Assembly: GCA_027574665.1 (NCBI GenBank)
Contig: CM050651.1
Coordinates: 5,333,501-5,397,500, forward strand
DNA: 64,000 nucleotides
Source of the DNA: Rhynochetos jubatus
Lineage: Eukaryota; Chordata; Aves; Eurypygiformes; Rhynochetidae
Direction: 5' to 3'
Shown piece by piece: positions 7,301 through 19,780 of the stretch. The translations under genes and the position numbers were made by a program. A model generated the notes under the pieces. It worked only from the letters and a program-made list of their open reading frames with translations. It was not told where the DNA came from and made no database searches. Positions within the stretch are counted from its first letter, which is position 1, and the number at the start of each line of letters is the position of its first letter.

Positions 7301-10300
7301 GTGTATTTACCTCTCGCTAAAGCAGAGGGCTATCACCGGACCCCTGACACCGTGGCTTTTACTCTTGCCATCTGTCATCATTTAATTTGGCAGTATCTTC
7401 GCCGAACGAAGACTAATCTTTCGCATCGCTGCATTTCGCTCCGTGCTGCGATTGAGAGATGTAAATAGATGACATCAGGTTTGTAAATCCACCCTGCTGA
7501 CGGGGATAGCACCTGGGTAAGTCAAACCTTTCCTCCCTGCCAAAACCCTCTCTGGCACCCCAGGTACGAAGGGGCATTTTCTAGCAAGGAGAACATACGC
7601 TAAATGATAGTCCCGCTCAAGCAGAACTTCCCTAGCATTTCCTTTTACCAAATCTCACGGATTTTCTTAACGATAAAAAACTTTGCATTTAACTCAGGCG
7701 CCGGGAGAGTGAAGCGACGCAAAAACCCGTGTGCCTGTGGGGAGGACGAGCTGCAGATAGGGAGGGGGCTTAGCCCCAGATTCAGCCCGCATTAGTGCCC
7801 CAAGGCCAGGGCTTCCCCCCTCCTGCAACCAAGTCCTTTTGCCCTTCATCACAGGGCAGCGATGAAGTCATAGTGACCTAAGCTCGAATATCCCCATTAT
7901 TTCAATGGTTCCTAGACTAAAATATCACTCGACATTAAGAAGGACAAACAAGTCCTGGCCTTTCATGAAACAGTATAAAACAGGGCTGGGGGAGATGGGG
8001 GTAAACACTTAATGCATTCATTTGGGGAGGGCGGTTAAATCACGATTATTGGGGAAGAGGTGAAGAAATGCCTCATTTCTCATTACCTGAGTGAAGTATT
8101 TCCATCGTTTAGATACAAAAGGAGTTACAGAAGTAAGGAAATGCACAAATGCTATGTTTCAGATTAAACAATCGTTTTCCTAACCTAGACAGTCATAGCT
8201 TTGGGTGTAGAAAGTTAATCCCCATTTTTTTGTTGAGCCACCAAAATGATCTTCTGCTTCTATCTGAGGTATCAATTTTAGGCTGAGGAACACTGTGACC
8301 TCTTTACTGTCTGGATGTTAAAAACACATTGAGACTTGGACGCCCCACCACCCCACCCCCTTGTTGTCATGACTTAGTTTAATTTTAATTATCTAGGTTG
8401 AAAAAAACAAACAAACAAACAACCCCAAACCCACCCAGGTTCTCCTTTGAGAGAATTATTAAGAGCTCTCAGTGCAGGAAGGATTACTGGAATCGATGAT
8501 GTGATTAGGATTGTAAATAGGAAGTAAAAGATGTCACTGGTAGAAGAAGCCTGCTTTGCTAGCAGGAAGATGTGTGCGTTTTACTGATAGGGCCATAGGA
8601 TAAAACCCTGCCTCCAACTGAGGTCAATACAGAACAATTTCAGAAATTAACTAAGAGGCCTGATTAAGGTTATTTGTGTCAGAGGGAAAGGTTCACTGCC
8701 ACCACTCCCTCAATGGATTTCTCTCTTAATTGCCAATGAGGAGACAAAACAGGAAGGCTAGACCATTTGGCTAATCAATAAAAACAGCCTGCCTTCATGT
8801 TTGCCCGAGGAGCGCTACTTGGGTCAGATCGATGTAGCAGCCACCAAAGTTCTTGCAGAGGTCACCAGTGATCAAGAGATTCCTGATGGCTTTTAAACAA
8901 CGCTGGAGCCAAGCATCTGCCACGAGGTTGCAGATGTAAGCAGAACTGGAGGCACGATGTTAATCATCATCCTCATGCTTACAGGACGACTCCTGGTGAT
9001 AAAAACAACTCCTATTTATGACCTTAGACAGCTGTTTTAATAAATGAAGATGAAGTATTACTTCATTACATGCTCTGTACCGCACTAGTGATCAGCTACG
9101 ATGGAACCTCTCCAGAAGGTGCCGGGTGTCTTTCTGAATGAGAATTGCAGTGTTCTGCACCACAGTCCAGAACAGAATTCCAGTGGATACGGCCTATAGA
9201 GGATTCTTCAGGCCAGTTTCTGCTCCCTTTTCCTTGCCCTCAAACATTCATACAGATTTCTGGGAGACCACTCAAGCAGCAAGAGGCTGCTCAGTGTGAG
9301 ACAGTAGATTGGTGCAGTCCATTACTATTATCCCACCTCCTCCAGCATCCAGAGTCTATCATAATGTTTGTTGGAAAAAAAACCCCAAACATCCCAGCCT
9401 GTTTTAACATCTTGTGTATTTAGCTGACTCAAGTCTGCATTGAGTTAAATATAAGAAACCCCTGGTTTTCTCCAGTTAAACTCTCAACATTTTCTAGCAA
9501 CCAGGCCCTTTATCCAGGTTGTAGCACCCAAGGTCCTGGTCACTTCAGAACACTCACTTCTGTGTGCATGGCTTTACACTAACCAGCACACATTAGGCCA
9601 GATTCCTATGAGCTTGCCTCATGTCCTGTTAGTTTCAGTCTATTACTTAGTGGCAAATCTGACAAGCTTAATGTTTGTTGTAGCACTGTAAATAAACCAA
9701 TGGAAATGACTAAATAAGGTGATCACAATTACATATTCCTGCTAATTCATCTGTTTCCTTGCAGAAGAGAGATGACACTTGTATCTAACTTGCCTCTCAG
9801 AAGGTATTTCTTGACAAAATACTTTTTAATAAGGCAGATTATCATTTAACTACAATTTTCAGAAAGCTAGTTTACTCTGTAGACAGAAACCTGGAATAGC
9901 ATCAGCTGAATAATATCACAAAATACCATAACATTTATCAAGACAGGCCTTATCAAGCTATTCTGTGTGTGTAAATATATATGTATTTATTATATGGCTC
10001 AGTCACCTGCACCCATTTCTTTGAACTTCACCAAAATACAGTTGACCTGTATCTGCATTTAAGAAGTGCAGCTAAGCTTGAATGATTACTAGAGCAAATG
10101 AGGACAAAACTGTAGTGGAAAACTCCGGGTGCTTGAGACTGTTAAGCTTCTTATACACTCAACGCCATAGGTAGATGTGGTTACTCACGCTGAAGAAAAC
10201 GCTCTGCTGATTTTCTTCTCAACAGCAAGTTCAAGCCTTGAACTAAAGCAGAGCTTGTTTTGAGGTTCAGCTCAAAAGCAGGAGTTAAAATAAAACTTTT

Positions 10301-11640
10301 GTTCTTATCCTTATAATACAGTATATGTGGTGCTTGGCAGAGTAAATAAAAGAAACCAAAGCCTGGATTGTTTGCCCAGAAGCCTTTGCATTCTTGGGTC
10401 TCAGTGATCCATAGATACATAATCTCCAGCATAATTCTATCATCTGAGTCATCATACCAACTACACAGCAGATAACAATAGCACCAAATAAGAAGGGAAA
10501 GGAGAAAGATGGGGGAAAAATGATGTTATAGTTATGTAGTCACTTGGGAAGACAGCACACGTGTGTATTTTTTTTTTATACCTATTGTAGGTGGAGCTAG
10601 TTTCACTACCACAGTTAAGACTGCATTTTTTATTTGAGTCTTCATATGGCAAGACCCTACCCTTGGGTGCTTGCTTTTTGTCCTCAGACTGCGCCTGGCT
10701 ACTGTCAGCTTCTCCATAGCGTTACCCACCCCAATTTGAGCATTGAGAAGGTTCCAGTTGGAAAGAAGTTTAGTTATTTATGAGGCAATGATCAAGGGAA
10801 ACACATCATTTTGTCTATGCTAAAAATATTGCAACTTTTGATTCAGATTTTACCACCTTCATGTTTTGGAAGAGTGACTTCAGCAGATGGAGGCCTTGAG
10901 TGTGTTTTGCCGTTCTCAGGAAGATAGAACAAAGCGGTGAGTCCTTGAAAAGCCTCAGCTTGCATGCCCTCAGCAGTTTATAAGCTGGTCCTTGGAAAAT
11001 CTATGCCGGACAGCTCCTCTCACAACTCCTGCTTAGTGGCTGGACTGCATGACAGAAACTGCACGAGTTCTTATGTTCTGTGCAATTGTTGTGGAGGATG
11101 AGCACCATTTTTCTCAGAATAATTATTTCCAGGGTTTTGTAGAGCTGGATATAGATTCAAAGCGTCTGTCCACTTATCATCCATACGCTTACTACTCCCA
11201 CTGGTGATAGAGAAGCAGGAGAAAGTCAAAGAAGTAAAGCATATGCATAGGACAACACTTAGTGGCAAAAAAAAGGAGGTCACAAGTCCTAAAGCACAGA
11301 GAAATAACTAAAAGTGCAGCAAAACTAACGGTGAGGAAAAAAAAAGTTATATTTAAAAGCAAAAGCAATCAGACTACAACCACAAAGCTGAATATCCTAC
11401 CAGACTTTCAGCAGCCTCCTAACAAGCTTCCTGCAGCCTAACAACAACCAAAAAGCTGTTGGAGTTCCCCTTCCCCTTTTATCAGCAGGCTCCACATTTG
11501 CATATGGAAAAGCTCACAACTGCTGGCTCTTACTTCATTAGGTGGAGCAGGAGTAGTCTGCTATAGATCTCAGTGGTCCACACTCTATTCATTATGCAAG
11601 TTGGGGCCTGGTGTTGCTACAATTACAGTTTTTCAATTAA
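7300..11640. other. Intergenic DNA flanking PCDH10
   Basis: AT-rich sequence without a convincing gene. It contains an A-rich CAAA run near 8400-8430 and a candidate regulatory block at about 8640-9120. An octamer motif (ATTTGCAT) lies at 11496-11503. I see nothing else that can be named. Confidence 0.6.
8640..9120. promoter_or_regulatory. Candidate conserved non-coding element
   Basis: A block of complex, low-repeat sequence with CCAAT, ATCAAT and paired E-box words. It includes a small inverted repeat, CATCTGC (8914-8920) and GCAGATG (8930-8936), with a 9-nt loop. Candidacy rests on texture and distance from the PCDH10 promoter only; no alignment was possible. Confidence 0.2.
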
Positions 11641-13200
11641 GAAATCAAACCAGAAGATTGTCTCTCTGAACAGAAGCCTGTGCTGAACCGGGGATCCCCG
11701 GGGCCGTGCCGGCCCCCGCAGCACTGCCTCACGCACCTGCAAGGTTGTGCTCATCAGCAGGATCTTGCAGCTTCGGGGGGACAGGGATGGTACGCCTCAC
11801 TCAGCAGAACTTGGGACAAATTACTAACGAAGTATGCAAGTTGCATCATCAGACTTAAGAAACGTTTGATTTGAAAGTTACTCATGTTGTTGCTTCAAGT
11901 GGGCCTGTACGTTGTGGTGATCTGTTACTAAAAGATCCCTCTCCGCTGCCCATCAGGCCTGCAGTTTGTTCATTGGAATGAGGAAACGGTACTCAGATTT
12001 TTATTGTGAGTATGAAAATAAAAAAGTATAACAATATTTATTTTTATTCTGAGACAAGGTCTTTCCCAAGAAAGCTTTTGTCGTTTCATCGGCGTACACA
12101 GCGGGCAGCGCTGCGGATGTGGAATCGGAGCTGGTGAGTACCTGCAGGACTTCGGCTTCTGTTACAGCATCTGATTCATGAGGAAGGACAAGAAAGACGA
12201 TGTAGTCAAATGTGTTGAACGCCAAACGCCGCTGCATGTTAGCGTACATAACGCGAGCCCCGGTTCCTGCATTTTAAGAAGGGCTGTAGCAGTACTGCCG
12301 AACCTATTTTGACATGAAGGGATGAATACTTGTCAAGTGCTTCGGTAAGATGGGAAGAGCTCCGGAGGTGATTGCAGTTTTAGAGGAAGGGGAGGGTTGG
12401 CATGATACACTCCCAAGTCTGCAGCCACATGTGGCTGTCTCCTAACTTGCCTGCAACAAGCTGCTGAATGACAGCTGCTTCCTTTAATACTGGTGTTTTC
12501 TCATTTTGCAGGCTTTACCGTGCAAATGTTTTTGAAGCAACGCATGCACATACAATCACGTACATACGCTTATACGCAGTTACCTGAGCCTTGATGCTGA
12601 GCTTGGAAAGAAATGACGGTGCTGCAAGGGGTGTGTGTGTGGGGAGAGGGGAATGCAGCTGCAATTGCGTTCAGCAGGAGCAGCGGTCAATACAAACCGG
12701 ATCCTGCCTTAGTGAGAGGCAAATTCTTTTCATTCAAGGCACTTCCAAGCTTTCGGGAGGGGCTGCTCAACTCTGCCACTCAAGACAGCGAAACGTTACC
12801 CCCTGACTGGCAGGGTCACCCCGCCATGGCGAAGCTCAGCACAGCACAGCATCTGGATGGCCTTGGTGGCTGTTCCTCCCGGCTGCCCAGTACCAGCGCT
12901 GGGCCCCACTGCCGTGGAGAGGGAGAGCATCCTTTGCCCAGCAGCAGCCTTTCTCCCAGAGAGCTGTGAGCTGCAGCAGCCACTGCTTCGACAGAGTGCT
13001 CCGGCAAATCTTGCAGCTGTGGGAGGCAGCAGCTGCATTGCAAAACAGCGATGTAACGCCCACGCGGGAAAGAGGAGCTGTGCTTATTGCAAATAAAAGT
13101 AGTGATGCAGCGTACTGTTGCATAGTTATCCGCACTGCTGTGCCGTCGGGAGAGCTGTCTCCATGAAGGCAGAGAGCTGACTTACAGAAGTCCTCACTTT
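11640..13200. other. GC-richer patch with CpGs and unrecognised short ORFs
   Basis: GC content rises locally compared with both flanks. There is a 14-bp perfect palindrome CCGGGGATCCCCGG at 11688-11701, an ATG-started minus ORF at 12001-12249, and a GC-rich segment at about 12.6-13.1 kb with several overlapping frames on both strands. None encodes a protein I recognise. It could be non-coding exons, a small CpG island or an old transposon. Confidence 0.3.
12001..12249 (-). other. Unrecognised 82-codon ORF
   Basis: It starts with ATG (MYANMQRRLAFNTFDYIVF) and has an ordinary-looking amino acid mix and several retained CpGs, unlike the AT-rich surroundings. No domain, signal peptide or relative is recognised, and no splice context is evident. 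Chance ORFs of this size are expected in a window this long, so coding status is doubtful. Confidence 0.12.
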
Positions 13201-16200
13201 AGGGGAGAAAAATATAACACAGGCGCTGCGGTAACTACGTAAGCTAAGCATGCAAGTGGAGATATTTGCAGGAGAAGGAGGGAAAAGGAAGACAAGACAG
13301 GAAGGACTCAAGTTGTGGGAAGTGTAAAATGAAAGAAGTGAGTCACGTAAATGTGATTTAGGGTAGAGTGGGAAGATGGTACAGATCTTGTAGGAAGGCT
13401 TGGATTTTCTTAGCTTTGAAAAGCGTTTGAGAGTTTGCTGCTTTTCAGTGATTCTCATAGATTTCACTGTAATTGGGGGAAACTTGGTGATGGGGGATTG
13501 TTGCTTCCTGTAAAAGGCAGTGCTAATAGCAGAGTGGGAATACTTTGGAACAACTTATCACTATTACTGGTTGTGGCCTCCTATTGGGTTTAATTAGGAA
13601 AGCCTCTTCTGGAAAAATGTGTTAGAAAGTTGTCTGCCGCTCTACCAGGCTGCTGTAATGCTGGATAGGAGGGATCTGGGGTGCCCTTGTGCCCCCCAGT
13701 TTCCACCACTGTCGTTGCTAAGAATCGGGAGGTGACCAGGAAACTAGTTTATAGCATTCAATTTTCTGGAAAGAAAGGATATATACTTTTGAGCCCTTGC
13801 CATATTTTGCTCAGCACAGAAAGGAACAAAAGCACAATTAGGATGGAAGAAATAGCCTTTACGGCATTACCGAAGTGCCAATAAATAGCTTCAGAAATGC
13901 GGTTCTTATTGCAAGCAAAGATAGAAAAGCCAAATAATAGTTGTATACATTGATTTTGCAATGTAACTATAGGCGTACAGGGCAGTATTGAAGAATATTA
14001 ACTGAAAATCCTTGACCAGAATTCAGAAAATTATAGCATCATCAGAAGTCCTTTATCTACAGAACCGTATATATAAAACTGTAAATTTTAATGCCCTTCT
14101 TTAGAACTTTCAATATGTAATAAATAACCACCCTGTATTGTGGTCTCTGTGGGAAAAGGGAGAATAATACCTGGCTGGTAGTCTAATCTGAGAAATCACA
14201 ACAAATGGGGCTAGAAAAATAAAATTTATCTAACTGTAATTTTTTCCTGCCAAAATGAGCTTTCTGGGTAATAATTTGGTTCTGAAAATTTCTAGAGGTG
14301 ATTGCTGTAATAAAAACGCTACCAGAACTTAGGTGCTTTTAGAGAATGGCAAAAATTGCCATTTGATGTAGTACCATAGCTAGAAAACAAGATTGTGCTC
14401 TTGCTTTGCCAGTGGTGGTGATTGGAAGAACTGCTTTGCTTTTCCATGCCTCAGTCTTTATATATTTACAGTGGGCATAATATTATTTGTCCCCTGTGAA
14501 AAAGCTGCGTTTTGTCCATGTGTGAGAAGGTCCTGTACAGGAACTGGACTTCATTACTGTCTGTGAGTCTAAGCTGGAAGGGTTTTCCGTAAGCCTGCCC
14601 ACTGAAATGAGACAGAAGTAGAAATGTCTGCTTTGGGCATCCTAACAGCAGAAGTTTGGGAACTTTTTGTAGGAACTTGGTGTGGTTTGGCAGTATGAAA
14701 AAAGCAGTGTTGCTGTGCCGCATGAAAGATTCTGTGACCATGGCCAAACTACAGCCTGCTATAAACATGTTTGGCTTATTCAGATGTCTTCAGAACATAC
14801 AGATACATTAAACTTCTAGCGGCAAGGTTTACTGCTTGTCCCCTCTATGCTGGGTCATAGGTGACACCTGTCTTGACTTGGAAGAAGTAGGTAGATGCTC
14901 CATATCGCCTGATTTGTCTAATTTACGAGGAATGTGATTGTCTGAATAACTTGAACCTGATCCAGCTTGCTATTGCTGGGTGATCAGATAGCATGTATGT
15001 GATCTATCTACTCACCTATTGAAGATGCTAATCATATATTAGTGACCTAAAAAAGCCTAGCATAAATTTATTAAAATACCTGTGAAATTAGAATAGACGT
15101 TTCCTCAGTGCCATCTGGTTGCCAAATGTGGCATTAGGCAATAATAGCTTTCAGTCTGTGAGAGTGGTAGAAAATATTCACAAAATGGTTTAACCTTTCC
15201 CGCTCTAAGAGCATCGTAACTTTGGCATCTGTTCCAGTCCCACTTAAATCACTGGAGTTTTTGACACAGATTTTTTTACATGCAGAGATGAGATCTTGCT
15301 GGTAGGCATGGCTTCATTTGTCCTGCAAACCTGTGTGTTTGTCAGCCAGTGGACAACCATTCTTTGGTATTTTTTTCTCTTAGAGGAACAATAAAACCTT
15401 ATTTTCTCTGACACTCACTGCAAACAATAGAAGCCTTGCCTGAAGTTAGGAATGGTATGTATCCAACCAGGTTTTAGTTAGAATGATTTGGAATCCTGTT
15501 GCTTGGTTTTACCATTTGATGCTATATTCGCTTTCTGGCCTTGCTCTACACTATATATACATGCGCACACACGCATGCATACAAGTAGAAGTAAAACTGT
15601 GGGTTACAGAAGTCTGACCTCGCATTTAATGTACATGTGAAATTGTGATGAAAAGGCTGTAGGTACCTGGGACATGGAAGAAATGCAGAACCAGGACCCT
15701 GGAACCAGCAATACGGAGAGCATTTTCTAGAAAGAGCAAGAACGTCCTACTGTCCCCCCAGTTTTGGGGAAATAATTTTTTGTTCGGCATCAAACTGAGG
15801 CATAACATGGTAGTCATTTTCACTGTGATACATCAGATACATCGCAGAATAGGGAACCAACTTCTATGCCTTCTTGTGTTTTCCTTTCGCTTCCTCAGAC
15901 CAAAAGAATTGGATTATATTGTGGAGCAAAATGCTAGAAGTTTCAATTTTTAAAATTATGGAAAGTAAATAGAAAGAAAGCATGTGTTCCTTTTTATTGT
16001 ATTTTTTTATGGAGGTTATAACCAGAGTTGTTTTCCTTCAGCTTTAAGCTGAGTTGTTATGAGCAGTTACTCTTATGGAGTCAGTATGGATTTGATCCAA
16101 CCTTGTTCAAGCAAATAGCAAGATTTTCGGCCATTTCAGTGTTCTTTTGATCAGGCTCTTAATCTTTTAGAAAATGGTGAGCTTAATAGGACTAGTGTGT

Positions 16201-19200
16201 ATGCGGTGCATATGGAGCTCGTTTTTGAGCCTAAAGGAGAAGAAGATGGAGATTTACTAACTGGTTGTCTGCAAGTATTGTTTTACTTCATTGTCATTCT
16301 ATTCCCTTTCCAGCTGTTTTTGTATGTAAAAAGTTCAAGTAAATCCCCTTTAAAAGGTCTGCTTTTGTGTGAAGGTACTTAAAGTTTAATGTCTTTGTGT
16401 CAAAGAGCTTTTATGAAAGATTTGTCCAGGCATATCCTGTAATAAACATCTGGAAACAGCAGGGGTTGGCTAATGGTGGCTGTGTAGCAAGAATACAGTT
16501 TAACTAGCTGGCTTGACATCAGGATTCATTCTCTCCCTTGGTTTTTCTTTTTTGTTAATCATCTGAATTCCCTTATTTATTTTGTAATCTGAATATTTAT
16601 GTCCTATCGTGTTTAAATTGTCTTAAATAGTCTTCCGTTTCGTAGGTAGTACAAAGTAGGTAGTCCTGCATGGTATTCACTAAGTGAAGAGCAAAGTTGC
16701 TCATCTTTAAAGACAACTTCCTTTAGTACAAAATATATAGGAAAATGAGTATTTCTGGATCAGTCAAAAGCAAAACTGCCACAGAGGTAATAGGCATCAT
16801 TTGTATGTGGGCCAGAAGTTTAATTAGGATTAAGCAAAACAGAAAAGTGGAGCTTTAGCCTATCTGATATAAACCAGAAGTGAAAGCCCTTAAACAATTT
16901 GGGGCGGGGAACAGGATTTTTACAAAGTGGAAAGGCAAAGATACTGAATAATTTCAGTAGTAATAATGGAGATGAAGAGGAATTGCAGAAAATACTGTAA
17001 AAGAACAAAGAAATATATGTTTGCCAAGGTCCCAGAGGGAAAATTAGGTAAGGAAATCAGAAGTAGAATATGAAGCGATAGTCCCTCAACTACATTTATA
17101 GTTCTGTGGATGAGCAAGTGAAAACATAACCCTGATTTTGGATGTGATGATGCTGAAGGGTAATGAGCTGTAATGACGAAAGTCACTGTCAAAGTTCTCC
17201 GATGGCAATAGAAGGTTTTAGAAAACAGTTTTAAGTGTGTGACTTAATCAGTAATTCTTGGAGAATTATTATCACTGACAGTCCAGGAACAGAGTGGATG
17301 TGCCGAAATACAGTTATCATCTCCCAAATTTAGCTGCACTTGCCTAAAGTAAGCTGTGAAATGGGGCTAGGTCAGTGAGGGTGGAAGTCAGCTGAGTGAG
17401 TCAGCCCTTGGACAGAGGCACAAACCTTGAATCGCTTCACGGAGCAATGGGAACAACATTTCCACGTGCCAGCAGTGCCTGCTGGGGTGACACCAGGGAA
17501 GGTTTACCAGGAGTGCTACACTGCCAGTAGTACAGTGGGGATGATGCTGACTGAGGACCCGGAGGAAGCTGGCTCACCCCAGGACCTCATCGTTTCTCAG
17601 AAACACTCCCCTGTGATGATTCCCCACAGGCCTTCCAGCAAAAGGAAGATTTTAATCACTTTGAGGAAGGAGAAAAATAAAGATGTAAATGTGAAGTGCA
17701 TGTAGATACAGATGCTTGCAGGTGTGCACTGTCAATCCCTTTGTTCAAATAATCCTCGGCCCTGTTTGATTCTGAAGGAGGAAAAAAATTTGCCTCTGAG
17801 ATATTTTAAACTAATTTTGTTCTCATTTATGCGGGAAGATAAATTTTGATGCTTATGAAACGATTTCATTTTAATGGTGTATTTTAAAAGGGTTTTAGTA
17901 TTCAAGGATGGTCTAGATTTAGTCCTAGCAAGTTTATCTTACTGCTCTGTGTATTTCACCTGTGGATCGAATCTCAAAAAAAGCAGATTGCAAAACAGTA
18001 AGCAAAGTCTCATTGTATTTCTCTGCTGTGTTACCTCATGCTGTGCTGAAGAGGCCTGCCTTAAGAGACCACACTTTCTAAGCCCATAGACTGTCTTGTA
18101 TCTCAAACTGCTAATAAATGCCGACTAATATGAATTACGGTGTTGGTCTGTGGTTCACATTAAGAACGGCAGGGTTACTTTTGAGACTGGAGTGGCTGCA
18201 GTCTGTTGGAAGAGTAAGAGTGGGTCGTGGGTCTTCCTAAGTAGGGGAGAGCCATAAATAAACTTTCTCAGACCAGAACTGGGCAGACTTGTGCATTTTG
18301 AGGTTAATCAGCACTTGCGTGGTGCCTCTCCTTCCATCATAAAGCTTTTAACGGAGAAGAATGCAGGGAAGAGCCATGCATAGGCATCATTGTGTCTACC
18401 CTGTGCGCCCTGTGGGTTCATGCTCTTATCTGTATCCTGAGACTGTAGTGGGAGAAGACTGCAGGAGATGTTTTCTCTGCTCTTCTCTTTCACCCAGTGT
18501 AATTCAGATGGCATTATCGGAGTGCTCACGTGAGTTCATTGCCCTGAGCACTTGGGAAGCTGGGATCCCTTGTGTGTCCTCTTTCCCTTCTGTTTTGATT
18601 TCCTCCTAAACAAAGAGGCATTTTCTCTTTTTCCTTCCTTCCCTCCAAAATGTGATTCTGCCATCACTTTATCATGTGTGGAAGTGACTTCAGATTTACG
18701 TGGTTTGGGTTTGTCTCTCTTTGCTGGCTTGACAGGTTGTGTGGAGCCTGCTTGTCCACACAAACACTTAAATTAAGTGCTCGAGGTTAGCCAGTGGAGA
18801 ATATGCCTTGAACCCTCTACCACAGACTGCCACGTGCTAGACCAGATATAATACGTGCCTCAGATTTGACAACTAAGTATTCTAACTACACCGGTGCAAG
18901 TTGCTAATGAAAGAAGGTAGTAAAATTTAATCTAGTTATAGTATGTAGTATGGATTCAGTTTTTAAGATGAAAGGGTCATACATAGGGTCAAGTTCTTCA
19001 GAGAATTCCATATTTAAAATTAATTGATTCAGACAAATTTTTTCATTAATGAAAACATATCTAAAATACTTGCTTGAAACTGGCTGAAATGAAGTTTCCT
19101 TCCGGTTTTCACAGTTTCTGCAATTACGTGAAATTGGAGAGTTCAGTTTAATTGACCATGCACAATGTGTTTGCATGTTGCTAATTTCAAAATCCAGGGC

Positions 19201-19780
19201 TTAATGTTAAAGTTAGAATTTGAATGAGATAAGTAGACATATACAAATTTTTTATATACACTAAGCTTTTCACTCACTAGGATGCTGATGCTTAGATACC
19301 CTGTTTAATGATAGTTAATACAGTGATACTGATTTTGTCCCTGCTGTGTTCATTATTAACTCCAGAAGGTAATGGAAATCTTATTAGACTTGGTACTGGA
19401 TATTAATACTGTGCCCGACTATGGTATGAAAAAAATGAAGGAAGAGCCTGCAAACATTGGTAAGTTAATTGCCTGACTTGGAAACCACTAATGTACATGG
19501 GTAACATTTACTCACGCAGATCCTTTCAGTGAATTCAAAATCCCTCTGATGGGTGGTTGCAGAATAAGGCCATAAATCACACCTTTACGGCAAGCGTAAG
19601 AAATGCGAATGGGAAGGCACCCTCAACATACTATAGAAACTTAGTAAGTTTTCATGAACAATGTTTTAAAGGTGTATATAATTAAATAAAGGTACTGGTT
19701 AAGGTTTAAAAATAAAGAAGAACCAGAATTTGAGCTTAGTTTGCCTATATATATTTGAAAAAAATAAATCTGGAGCAGCC
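13200..19780. other. Intergenic DNA, no gene recognised
   Basis: AT-rich, non-repetitive sequence. Only short ORFs are present, including a 92-codon frame near 17427-17705 with no recognisable domain. A purine-pyrimidine run with CACA/TATA words is near 15550-15590. No repeat family was identified by eye. Confidence 0.6.

Noticed and set aside
11688-11701. Cloning-vector polylinker (CCGGGGATCC resembles a common SmaI/BamHI junction)
   Set aside because: The flanking bases do not continue as any vector sequence I know, and the block merges into ordinary GC-rich genomic sequence.
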